This document shows positions 7,942 through 15,702 of a DNA stretch of 49,373 nt, in pieces. Numbering within the stretch: the stretch's first letter is position 1; every line of letters starts with the position of its first letter. Location: NCBI GenBank assembly GCA_003140855.1, contig PLLF01000083.1, positions 1-49,373 on the forward strand, given 5' to 3'. A program made the position numbers and the translations under genes. Below the pieces are notes generated by a model that saw nothing but the letters and a program-made list of their open reading frames with translations, was not told where the DNA came from and searched no databases. The stretch comes from Vulcanimicrobiota bacterium. GTDB lineage: Bacteria; Vulcanimicrobiota; Vulcanimicrobiia; Vulcanimicrobiales; Vulcanimicrobiaceae.

Positions 7942-8539
7942 CATCGTCGAAATTCGCAATCGCACCGTTGACGCCGTTGGATGTGACGTGCAAGCGAATC
8001 TCGATCAGCGAACCAACGTTGAAATCCGATCGCGAGAACGAGTAAGTTTTGGTTATGGGTCCAAGCCCCGAGCACGTCGTCGGACTAGACTCAACCGACG
8101 GCGGAGCGAATGTGTCGAGTACCGTTTCGGTTCCTTCGACGAGTCCGGTTGGGAAAACAATTCCTACCCTTACGGTGACCGGATCTAGCTCACCCCAGAC
8201 TCGGAACGAAACCGATTGCGAGACGCCGTGATCGATGAACTGCTGCGAAAGGTAGCCCGCCGCGCCGGCCGGCGCCTCGATGGCCGCAAACGGATTCCCG
8301 TTCTGTGACGGAACGCACATGTCAGAAGTCTTGAGGGTGAAGGTGGGAAATCCGGGCAGGGCGCCCGGCTTCGTCGGTGTGGTCGCCCAACACGTCCAAG
8401 CGAAATTGAACCCAGTGTTGATGATATTGGTCTTATTGCATTGCGGCGGCCCGCCGATCGGAGCGTAGGCAACTCCGTTCGAACCGCAGCCGGCAAGCAA
8501 GACGATCGCGATCAGCGGCAAGAGCCGAACATATATCAT
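7925..8539 (-). CDS. Putative lipoprotein, last gene of the pentapeptide-repeat operon
   Basis: 204 residues from ATG 8539, which overlaps the stop of the upstream gene (ATGA). A signal peptide with lipobox LLAGC ends near residue 16. The mature part has a cysteine-containing, beta-rich look: INTGFNFAWTCWATT, AAGYLSQQFIDHGVSQSVSFRVWGEL, VRVGIVFPTGL, ITKTYSFSRSDFNVGSLIEIRLHVTSNG and a final IANFDDV. The ending and the FRVWG segment resemble galactose-binding/carbohydrate-binding jelly-roll folds, but this is a weak impression. I do not recognise the family. Tight coupling to the outer-envelope pentapeptide protein suggests it works with it at the membrane. Confidence 0.75.
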   Translation of the reverse strand: MIYVRLLPLIAIVLLAGCGSNGVAYAPIGGPPQCNKTNIINTGFNFAWTCWATTPTKPGALPGFPTFTLKTSDMCVPSQNGNPFAAIEAPAGAAGYLSQQFIDHGVSQSVSFRVWGELDPVTVRVGIVFPTGLVEGTETVLDTFAPPSVESSPTTCSGLGPITKTYSFSRSDFNVGSLIEIRLHVTSNGVNGAIANFDDVTSSP

Positions 8540-10629
8540 GGGAAGCGCGTACCGATTCCGAAGAACGATCCTTCGGTCCATGTGCCCCCGGGCGCGTTTA
8601 TCGTCGGGTTGAAAACTTCGCCTGCCCAGCCAGCTTCCAAGAATAAACTCGTTGCGTTCAACCAAAAGGTCGCTCCGGCACGGTATTTGAGAACACTGTA
8701 CCCAAACGGAACGGTCTGCCCGGACAACGGGCCAAGGTAGGGCGAAACCGGATAAGTGTATTTGCCGTTTACAGCCGGATAGTACCAAACGCTCGCGAAT
8801 AGCGAGAGTTGCTTATCGAGATCGGGCACTTTGCTTATGCCGATTCCGGCGCCGCGGACGTTCGGATATCCCAAATAACTATAGTGCTTTAAGTAAAAGC
8901 CCGCGCCGGCGTAGACGTGCGGTAGAATTTTCAGGGCAGCGCGCAAGTCAATGTCGGTATCTATCCCATTAAATGGGGCCACGTATTCTTGGGCACGTCC
9001 GGTCTGCGCTCCGACGATGTTTGAAGCCACGGCGGTGACGCATCCCGGATCGGCGGATGGACAATTCCCCGTTACGTATTGACCGAGCGCATTTACCGTC
9101 GTGCATCCAGTGGGCGCCGGATCGCAAAGAACGGAATTCTGGAAGGCGTTATGCGGAAAGCGGTAGCGCTCGAAATTGATCTGCACCAAGAACGTATTCG
9201 GCGCGCCGAATATGTATGCGCCTTGTATTCCGAACGATTGGTTTGCAATCGTGTGAGCGGGAGCGGCTTCGTTCGAAACGGCCGGCGCGTTCATATAATC
9301 GATGGAGGCGAACAGGCGGCTCGGTTTTTTCGCAGCGATGACCCGCGGTAAAGGCGTCGGGGTGGCGGCGGGCGGCGGCGCGGGTTGTGGTCCGGGCGTG
9401 CGCGTTGTTACTGGCGTGGCTTTGGGTGCGGGCGTTGACGGCACGCTTGGCGCCGGCGTTGCCGGAATCGGCGTGGGCGGCGCAGGCGTCGGCAGCTGCG
9501 CAAGCAGCTCCGCATAACGAACGACGACGACGTGGCGCTCGGCAACCCATTGCACATATGCGCCGAGGCCTTCGGAGATGACGCGTACCGGAACGAGGAT
9601 TTCCCCCTCGTACAGCATCGGCGCAACGTCGAGCGGATGGACCTTTCCGTTGACGATCACGCGCGGAACTCCAAGCGTCAAAGTGATGCGCGCCCCTGCC
9701 TTGGCAATGTTGATGGTTCGGTTCGCGGCATCGTACGCGACCTGCGCGTCGCCCATTTGATTGAGCATCGCACGCAGCGGAACGAGGATCGACTCGCCGC
9801 GCACGAGCGCCGCAAGCACGCGATCGCGGCTGAGCACGTCCGTGGTGTGCACAGTATGATCGTTGAAAAGAATCGGGACTTCGCCCATGGGCGCATTTCC
9901 GAAAACCGCGGTCGGCGGCGTTTCGTAGATGCGCGGCGGCGGCGCGTACGTTGGAGCCGGGCCGGGAGTGTAGGCCGCCGGCGGCATGGTGGCGTTGGGG
10001 GCCGGGGTGGCGGCGGCCAGGGCGCTCGACGCCGAACGCTTGGCGCCGTGCAAGTTTGCGCCTTGCAACTTTGCGCCGAGCAAATTGGCGCCGACAAGAT
10101 TCGTGCCTTGTAAATCGGCGCGCTGCAGGCTCGCGTTATTTAAGGAAGCGTTGTGCAGGTCGGCGCCGTGCAGGTTGGCGGTTTGCAAATTGGCGGCTTG
10201 GAGGTTTGCTCCGAAGAGGTTCGCGCGCGTGAGGTTGGCGCCGTAGAGGTCGGCGCCCGTCAGGACCGCGTTCTGGAGATCCGCGCCTTGCAGGTTAGCT
10301 TGCTGCAGGTTTGCGTTTTGAAAATTCGCGCCTTCGGAATCCGCATGCTGCAAGTTCGTGTTTTGCAGAATCGCGCCGGTCAGCGTCGCGCTGGTCAAAT
10401 GCGCGCCGAGCATGTTGGCGCTGCGCAGGTTCGCGCCGGTTAAATTGGCGCCGCGCAAATTGGCGCCTTGCAAGTCGGCGTTCTGCAGATTCGCATTGTG
10501 CAGATCGGCATTTTGCAAGTTCTTGCCCTGCAAGTTTGCGCCGACAAGATTGGAGGTGGTGTAGGCGAAGGCGGGCACGCCGATAGAAACGGCGAGTAAT
10601 ACGGCCGTTACAAAGAAAGTGCGCCTCAC
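8536..10629 (-). CDS. Exported pentapeptide-repeat protein with copper-amine-oxidase-like stalk domain and barrel-like C-terminus
   Basis: 697 residues from an ATG at 10629, ten bases after the stop of the upstream repeat protein. Order of parts: signal peptide (1-22, cleaved near AFA); about 34 pentapeptides of the A(N/D)LxG type (27-197), predicted to form a right-handed quadrilateral beta helix; a Pro/Ala linker (about 198-262); a copper-amine-oxidase N-terminal-like domain (about 265-390, with ILVPLRAMLNQMG, VIVNGKVHPLDVAPML and EILVPVRVISEGLGA), a fold that is common in secreted surface proteins; a second Pro-rich linker with many TPAP units; and a 250-residue C-terminal region of alternating beta strands (YAGAGFYLKHYSYLG, SVLKYRAGATFWLN, FLEAGWAGEVF) that ends in GIGTRFP and looks like an outer-membrane barrel. 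This domain combination is not one I know. No catalytic motif is visible; a structural or anchoring role is inferred. Confidence 0.85.
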   Translation of the reverse strand: MRRTFFVTAVLLAVSIGVPAFAYTTSNLVGANLQGKNLQNADLHNANLQNADLQGANLRGANLTGANLRSANMLGAHLTSATLTGAILQNTNLQHADSEGANFQNANLQQANLQGADLQNAVLTGADLYGANLTRANLFGANLQAANLQTANLHGADLHNASLNNASLQRADLQGTNLVGANLLGAKLQGANLHGAKRSASSALAAATPAPNATMPPAAYTPGPAPTYAPPPRIYETPPTAVFGNAPMGEVPILFNDHTVHTTDVLSRDRVLAALVRGESILVPLRAMLNQMGDAQVAYDAANRTINIAKAGARITLTLGVPRVIVNGKVHPLDVAPMLYEGEILVPVRVISEGLGAYVQWVAERHVVVVRYAELLAQLPTPAPPTPIPATPAPSVPSTPAPKATPVTTRTPGPQPAPPPAATPTPLPRVIAAKKPSRLFASIDYMNAPAVSNEAAPAHTIANQSFGIQGAYIFGAPNTFLVQINFERYRFPHNAFQNSVLCDPAPTGCTTVNALGQYVTGNCPSADPGCVTAVASNIVGAQTGRAQEYVAPFNGIDTDIDLRAALKILPHVYAGAGFYLKHYSYLGYPNVRGAGIGISKVPDLDKQLSLFASVWYYPAVNGKYTYPVSPYLGPLSGQTVPFGYSVLKYRAGATFWLNATSLFLEAGWAGEVFNPTINAPGGTWTEGSFFGIGTRFP

Positions 10630-10639
10630 TCGGTGCTCG

Positions 10640-11860
10640 CTATTTCGGTGGGCGCGTTCGCGCCGGTGGACTGCTCGGAGCCGGGGTTGGCACGGTACGT
10701 GGTGACGGTGCGGGTGCCGGCATCGGGCTTAAGTTGTACAGATTTGCACTCTGCATCTTCGCGCCTTGCAGGTTTGCGCCTTGAAGGTCAGCGCCTTGCA
10801 AGTCAGCGTGCTGAAGGATCGCGTTTTGCAAACTCGCCCCGCGTAAGTTTGCATTTTGAAGGTTTGCGTTTTGGAGGTTGGCTCCTTGCATATTTGCGGT
10901 TTGGAGAATTGCCGTTTGCAGATTGGCGCCTTGCATATCGGTTTGGAACAAGTTCGCGCCGGTTAAGTCGGTTCCGTAAAGCGTTGCGCCGCGAAAATTA
11001 GCGCCCTGCAAGTGAGCACCTTGCATCCGGGCGCCTTGGAGATTCGCATCTTGGAATATTGCGTGCTGCAGACTGGCGCCGTTTAAACCGGCGCCGTACA
11101 GGTTTGCCTTTTGCAGATTTGCGTACTGGAGGTTAGCGATCCCAAGATCCGCGTTCTGCAGATTGGCCCCTCGAGCGTCGGCGTGGTGCATGTCCGCACT
11201 GTACAACGTCGCGCCGTACATCGTGGCGGTTTGCAGATTGGCGCCCTGCAGATGAGCGCCTTGCAGGTTGGCGCCCTGCAAGTTTGCGCCTTGCAGTTTA
11301 GCGCTCTGCAAATTCGCGTTCTGCAGATTCGCGCTCTGCAGCTTGCCGCTTTGCAGCGACGCGCCGCGAAGGTTGGCGCCATGCAGGTCTGCATGTTGCA
11401 AGTTCACGTCGTAGAGGTGAGCGCCGTCGAGGTTGCCGCCGCTCAAGTGCGCGCCGTAAAGGTTGGCGCTGCGAAAGTTGACGCTCTGCAACTTCGCGCC
11501 GCGGAAGTTGGCGCCCCGCGAATCGCTGCTTGTTAAGTTCGTTCCCTGCAGATCCGCGCCCGTCAGGCTGGCGCCGCGCAAATTCGCACCGCGCAGATTT
11601 GCTCCGCGCAAGTTGGCGCCGCTCAGGTGAGCGCCTTGCAAGTTTGCACCTTCCAAGTCGGCGTTTTTTAAATTGGTGGATTGCAGGTTGGCGTTTTGCA
11701 AGTTCGCGTTTTGCATATTTGCATTTTGCAGATTCGCGCCTTGGAAATTGGAGCTGCGCTGGGCGAATGCGGGCATTGCCACGGCCAGAGCCGCAGCACA
11801 AACTGCGCCCAACATAAACCAAGCGCGTGCGCGCGCTGCGTGCCGCTTCAACCAAGCCAC
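10640..11860 (-). CDS. Exported pentapeptide-repeat protein, almost pure repeat
   Basis: 406 residues from ATG 11860. A signal peptide (1-34, ending AMPAFA) is followed by roughly 65-70 uninterrupted pentapeptides (about residues 37-378) of the ANLQG/ANLQN type, then a 27-residue Pro/Ala-rich tail (SPMPAPAPSP...RTRPPK). About 17 helical coils are expected for four pentapeptides per coil. The repeats are unusually rich in Asn, Gln and Ala, and the DNA itself is a degenerate tandem repeat based on gc.aatttgca. Known cytoplasmic pentapeptide proteins mimic DNA (Qnr/MfpA), but this one is secreted, so that role does not fit. It starts 38 bases after uraH on the same strand and may be read from the same transcript. 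Confidence 0.88.
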   Translation of the reverse strand: MAWLKRHAARARAWFMLGAVCAAALAVAMPAFAQRSSNFQGANLQNANMQNANLQNANLQSTNLKNADLEGANLQGAHLSGANLRGANLRGANLRGASLTGADLQGTNLTSSDSRGANFRGAKLQSVNFRSANLYGAHLSGGNLDGAHLYDVNLQHADLHGANLRGASLQSGKLQSANLQNANLQSAKLQGANLQGANLQGAHLQGANLQTATMYGATLYSADMHHADARGANLQNADLGIANLQYANLQKANLYGAGLNGASLQHAIFQDANLQGARMQGAHLQGANFRGATLYGTDLTGANLFQTDMQGANLQTAILQTANMQGANLQNANLQNANLRGASLQNAILQHADLQGADLQGANLQGAKMQSANLYNLSPMPAPAPSPRTVPTPAPSSPPARTRPPK

Positions 11861-11898
11861 CTGGCCGACCGATTGAACTCTCTCTAGGGTAGGTCCTC

Positions 11899-12228
11899 TT
11901 AACTGCCCCTATAGGTGGAATAACCGAAGGGTGCCAGCAGTAGTGGAATATGATATTTTGACAAGCCTCGTTCGATGACGAAACGGACGGGAATCTCGTC
12001 GAAAAACGTCGCGACGCCCGCGGCACGAAAATAGGCGCCGGCCGAGAAAAGCAAAACGTACGTCGCCGGTTCGAGCTCGCCGCCGAAAATTGGCGCGATA
12101 CGCCCGTCCGCGTCAGTCTGACCCGTCGCCAGCAACTCGCGTTCTTCGCCGTCGATTCTGAAGAGCCGCACGGTTACGCCGCTTGCCGGCGCGCCGCGCG
12201 ATGTATCGAGAACGTGCGTCGAAATCAT
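11899..12228 (-). CDS. uraH: 5-hydroxyisourate hydrolase (transthyretin-related)
   Basis: 109 residues, starting at an ATG that overlaps the puuD stop (ATGA). The enzyme hydrolyses 5-hydroxyisourate to OHCU after urate oxidation. Seen: N-terminal STHVLDTSRGAPASGV with the catalytic His, ELLATGQTDADGRI, FFDEIPVRFVI, YHIPLLLAPFGYSTY and the signature C-terminal YRGS tetrapeptide that separates these enzymes from true transthyretins. Length is standard for the family. Coupled with puuD upstream. Confidence 0.96.
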   Translation of the reverse strand: MISTHVLDTSRGAPASGVTVRLFRIDGEERELLATGQTDADGRIAPIFGGELEPATYVLLFSAGAYFRAAGVATFFDEIPVRFVIERGLSKYHIPLLLAPFGYSTYRGS

Positions 12229-13412
12229 TTGATTTGTGCTCCCGAGCCGATCCAGCCTGCGATTTGAGCGCGTTCGGCTTTCGTCATGTCCGTGACGTTT
12301 TCAAGCGGCATGGCCTCCGTAGCCACCGCTTGCTGATAAATACGCTGCGCATTGCTTGCGATGTGCTGCGGCGTGTCGAGCAATACCCTTGCGGGCGCGG
12401 CCGTAAATCCGGGCTGTGTGGGGTTGGCCGAGTGGCACACGGCGCAACGCTGCGCGAAGATCGGTCGCACTTGCGCGAACGAGACGCTTTTGGCGGCACT
12501 GCCGCGCGGCATGATCGCAATCGCAATTGCCGCGAGCACCACAAATGCCGCAATGGGCAATGCGGGCACGATTTTGCCTTTATGCGACAGAATAAACGCG
12601 TAGCGTACGAGGAGGCCTGAGAGGCTGATGCCGGCGAGTATCAGCCAGCCGAACGGGTTGTCGTAGGTCATCGGGTAGTGGCCGCTGATCATTATGAAGA
12701 GTACGGGCAGCGTAAAGTACGTATTATGGACCGATCGAATCTTGCCGAGCTGACCCGGCAGCGGATCCGGCTTGCGTCCGGCACGGATGTCGTCGAGTAT
12801 CTTGCGTTGTCCGGGAATGATGACGAACGCGACGTTTGCGACCATGATCGTTCCGATGATCGCGCCGATATGAATGTATGCTGCCCGCGCGCCGAAAATG
12901 TGAAAGAGTCCCCACGCCGCCAGCACGAGAAACGCGTACACAGCGACGCCGAGTGTAAGCGGCCAACGCCCGAGCAGTTTGCAAAGCGCATCGTAGACGA
13001 GCCATCCCACGACGAGCGCCGCCGCGCTGATTGCGATCGCTTCGGCCGGAGTGAGGTCGAGCACACTGCGATCGATCAAGTAATTGCTCGCGCCCACCCA
13101 ATAAATGATCGCGAGCATTCCGATGCCGCTGATCCACGTCCAGTACGCTTCCCATTTAAACCAATGCAGCGCTTGAGACAACGGCTGGCCTACCGGTCCT
13201 GTCAAGTACTTTTGATTGTGATAAAAACCGCCACCGTGGACCGACCACAGCTCACCGCTCACGCCTGCTTGTTCGTCCTTCGGATCTTCCGGTGCCGTCA
13301 AGTGGTTGTCGAGCCACACGAAGTACAGCGACGTCCCGATCCACGAAATGCCGGCGACGAAATGAAACCAGCGGAATATGAGGTTTAGCCACTCGAGCGC
13401 GTAGGCGGTCAT
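12225..13412 (-). CDS. puuD: Membrane-bound urate oxidase PuuD with C-terminal cytochrome c domain
   Basis: 395 residues from ATG 13412. PuuD oxidises urate to 5-hydroxyisourate in the membrane and passes electrons to its own cytochrome c instead of reducing O2 to peroxide as soluble uricase does. Seen: the start LEWLNLIFRWFHFVAGISWIGTS, WSVHGGGFYH, KWEAYWTWISG, FIIPGQRKI-like VIIPGQRKILDDI, RSVHNTYFTLPVLFIMISGHYP, about eight membrane segments, then FAQRCAVCHS with the haem-binding CxxCH (about residue 327), and a distal Met in TEAMPLENV. Operon order puuD-uraH matches consecutive steps. Confidence 0.95.
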   Translation of the reverse strand: MTAYALEWLNLIFRWFHFVAGISWIGTSLYFVWLDNHLTAPEDPKDEQAGVSGELWSVHGGGFYHNQKYLTGPVGQPLSQALHWFKWEAYWTWISGIGMLAIIYWVGASNYLIDRSVLDLTPAEAIAISAAALVVGWLVYDALCKLLGRWPLTLGVAVYAFLVLAAWGLFHIFGARAAYIHIGAIIGTIMVANVAFVIIPGQRKILDDIRAGRKPDPLPGQLGKIRSVHNTYFTLPVLFIMISGHYPMTYDNPFGWLILAGISLSGLLVRYAFILSHKGKIVPALPIAAFVVLAAIAIAIMPRGSAAKSVSFAQVRPIFAQRCAVCHSANPTQPGFTAAPARVLLDTPQHIASNAQRIYQQAVATEAMPLENVTDMTKAERAQIAGWIGSGAQIK

Positions 13413-13420
13413 GTTCGTTT

Positions 13421-13508
13421 CACGCGGCCCTCGTCACGCGCGCCAATGGCGCGCTGCTCGGGGTCCTTCGACTGGCGCATCAAAGATGCGCCGCTCAGGA
13501 TGACACAC
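13421..13508. repeat. Palindromic intergenic repeat, module A variant
   Basis: Nested inverted repeats: cgcgcgccaatggcgcgc, then ccttcgactggcgcatcaaagatgcgccgctcaggatgacac. The GGCGCATCAAAGATGCGCC hairpin recurs at 17065 and 24195. It separates uraD from puuD. Confidence 0.75.
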
Positions 13509-13524
13509 TAACACCACGACACGT

Positions 13525-14034
13525 TTAACCATTCTGCACCGCGTCGTGAAGGCGAAGGCGCGCGATCTTCGCGATCTCTTGAAGTGCGGTGGCGATCTCG
13601 GTGGGCGGATCGTTTCGCGCGCGGGTTTCGAGCGCGGTAAGAATTGATTGCTTCGTGTTTTCGCGCGCGCAGATAACAAACGGGAAGGAAAACCGCGCGC
13701 GGTAGGCGCCGTTGAGTCTTTCGAATCGCGTCAGTTCTTCGGTTGACAGGACATCGAGGCCGGCGGAGCTCTGCTCGCCTTGAGAAGCGGGCGTCAGCCG
13801 GCCTTCGCGCTCGACCCTTCGGCCTAGATCGGGGTGAGCGACGATGAGTGCGATGCGTTTCTCCTGCGGCGCGCCGTTCACGATGGCGACCATGCGCGCG
13901 TGCAAATCGTCGACGCTTTCAAACGGCCGTTCTTCCCAGGCGCGTTCGGCGATCCACGGCGAGTTTTCAAACGCACAGCCGACCGCATCTGTAAATGTTT
14001 CGCGGCCGGCTCGATTCAACTGCGTGACGGTCAC
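13525..14034 (-). CDS. uraD: OHCU decarboxylase
   Basis: 169 residues from GTG 14034. The enzyme decarboxylates OHCU to S-allantoin, completing urate to allantoin with PuuD and UraH. Seen: FTDAVGCAFENSPWIAERAW, AHPDLG (catalytic His near residue 67), SQGEQSSAGLD with the conserved Glu, FERLNGAYRARFSFPFVICARE and a helical C-terminus. Length agrees with the family (160-175). Divergent from guaA, 44 bases apart; on the same strand as puuD, separated from it by a repeat copy. Confidence 0.95.
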   Translation of the reverse strand: MTVTQLNRAGRETFTDAVGCAFENSPWIAERAWEERPFESVDDLHARMVAIVNGAPQEKRIALIVAHPDLGRRVEREGRLTPASQGEQSSAGLDVLSTEELTRFERLNGAYRARFSFPFVICARENTKQSILTALETRARNDPPTEIATALQEIAKIARLRLHDAVQNG

Positions 14035-14078
14035 GCCCTGCGCTTACGCCTGCATGCCTGGGCCTCCTGTGCCGCGAA

Positions 14079-15629
14079 GTGGGCGCGGTGCCCCCGGCGA
14101 CAGTCCTCGTTTTAGATTTCGGCGCGCAGTACAGCCAGTTGATCGCGCGCCGCGTGCGCGAACTCAACGTGTACTGCGAGATCGTTCCTTACGACGCGCC
14201 TTGGAGCGAGCTCGCCCGGCGCGAACCGCAGGCGCTTATTTTGAGCGGCGGCCCTGAAAGCACGCTCGTGCCGGAGGCGCCCCGCATGGATCCGGCGATC
14301 GTGAAGAGCGGCGTGCCGCTGCTGGGAATCTGTTACGGCATGCAGTTGATCGCGCGCGAAGCCGGTGCCGAGCTCGTGAAACTCGATCGCGCCGAATATG
14401 GTCCGGCCATGGTGCGGGTTGCGGGAGAGAACCCGTTATTCGCTGGCGTGCCTCACGAATCGCGCGCGTGGATGTCGCACGGCGACTCGGTGGTGAAACT
14501 GCCTGCGGGTTTTGTTGAAACCGCGTCGACGGAACGGTGCCGCGTCGCGGCCATGGCCGACGATGGGCGAAAGATTTACGGTGTGCAGTTTCACCCCGAG
14601 GTCGCGCAGACGGAGTGCGGCCGCACCATGCTGGACAACTTTTTGCACAGCATTGCAGGCATCGGTTCGGACTGGCGCATGGAATCGTTCGTGGAGCGCA
14701 CTATCGCCGAGATTCGGGAGCGGGTCGGCAAAGATAAGGTTATTTGTGCGCTCTCGGGCGGGGTGGATTCGGCCGTCGCCGCGACGCTGGTTTCGCGCGC
14801 GATCGGCGAGCAGCTGACCTGCATCTTCGTCGACCACGGACTGCTGCGCAAGAACGAGGCAGCCCTCGTGGTCGAGGCCTTCTGCGACGTTCTTCATTTA
14901 AATATAGTCGCAGTCGACGCGCGCAAGCGATTCGTCGACCGCCTCGCCGGCATCGCCGACCCCGAGGAGAAGCGCATTCGCATCGGCCACGAATTCATCG
15001 CGATTTTCGAGGAGCAAGCCGCAGGAATACCGGGCGTGAAGTATCTCGTGCAAGGCACGCTCTATCCCGACGTCATCGAGTCGAAAACGCCCGGCAGTAA
15101 GGCGGGGCACAAGATTAAATCCCACCACAACGTGGGTGGTTTGCCGGAGGAGATGCACCTCGCGCTGATCGAGCCGCTGCGGGCGCTCTTTAAAGATGAA
15201 GTGCGCGCGGTTGGCAAGGTGCTTGGTTTGCCCGAGCGCATCGTGCAGCGCCAGCCGTTTCCGGGGCCAGGGTTGGCCGTGCGCATTATCGGCGATGTCA
15301 CCGAGGAACGATTGGCGCTAGTGCGGGAAGCCGACGCGATTGTGTGTGAGGAGATCGACGGCGCAACGCTCGATCCGAAGCCGTGGCAATACTTTGCGGT
15401 GCTGACTCCGGTCAAAAGTGTCGGCGTAATGGGAGACGGGCGGACGTATTCAAATCTCGTCGCCGTGCGCGCCATCACCAGCGAAGACGGCATGACGGCA
15501 GACTGGGCGCGCCTGCCTTACCCGCTCATGGAACGCATCAGCACGCGCATCGTCAATGAGATTCCGGGCATCAACCGAGTTGCATACGACATCACGTCGA
15601 AGCCGCCGAGTACGGTGGAGTGGGAGTGA
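14079..15629 (+). CDS. guaA: GMP synthase (glutamine-hydrolysing)
   Basis: 516 residues from GTG 14079 (GTG 14088 is a possible alternative). Converts XMP, ATP and glutamine to GMP. Seen: the class I amidotransferase domain with LLGICYGMQL (nucleophile Cys near residue 83) and FHPEVAQTE, then the N-type ATP pyrophosphatase loop CALSGGVDSAVAA (about residue 225), the VKYLVQGTLYPDVIES block, the GLPERIVQRQPFPGPGLAVRI segment and the dimerisation domain ending TSKPPSTVEWE. Complete and of standard length. Confidence 0.98.
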   Translation: MGAVPPATVLVLDFGAQYSQLIARRVRELNVYCEIVPYDAPWSELARREPQALILSGGPESTLVPEAPRMDPAIVKSGVPLLGICYGMQLIAREAGAELVKLDRAEYGPAMVRVAGENPLFAGVPHESRAWMSHGDSVVKLPAGFVETASTERCRVAAMADDGRKIYGVQFHPEVAQTECGRTMLDNFLHSIAGIGSDWRMESFVERTIAEIRERVGKDKVICALSGGVDSAVAATLVSRAIGEQLTCIFVDHGLLRKNEAALVVEAFCDVLHLNIVAVDARKRFVDRLAGIADPEEKRIRIGHEFIAIFEEQAAGIPGVKYLVQGTLYPDVIESKTPGSKAGHKIKSHHNVGGLPEEMHLALIEPLRALFKDEVRAVGKVLGLPERIVQRQPFPGPGLAVRIIGDVTEERLALVREADAIVCEEIDGATLDPKPWQYFAVLTPVKSVGVMGDGRTYSNLVAVRAITSEDGMTADWARLPYPLMERISTRIVNEIPGINRVAYDITSKPPSTVEWE

Positions 15630-15635
15630 CCTCAT

Positions 15636-15685
15636 GCGGGCCTCGACTACGCTCGGCCGTGGTTCGACAAGCTCACCATGACACA
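15636..15685. repeat. Palindromic intergenic repeat, module A
   Basis: Clean single copy: gcgggcctcgactacgctcggc followed by cgtggttcgacaagctcaccatgacaca. It fills the gap between the convergent guaA and purD. Confidence 0.75.
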
Positions 15686-15702
15686 CTTAACGCCGTTCGT
15701 TA

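Noticed and set aside
9532-11817. Several plus-strand frames rich in Leu/Ala/Arg or VQVGAL repeats
   Set aside because: They are the antisense of the two pentapeptide-repeat genes and repeat only because the coding strand does; the minus-strand proteins have signal peptides and family structure.
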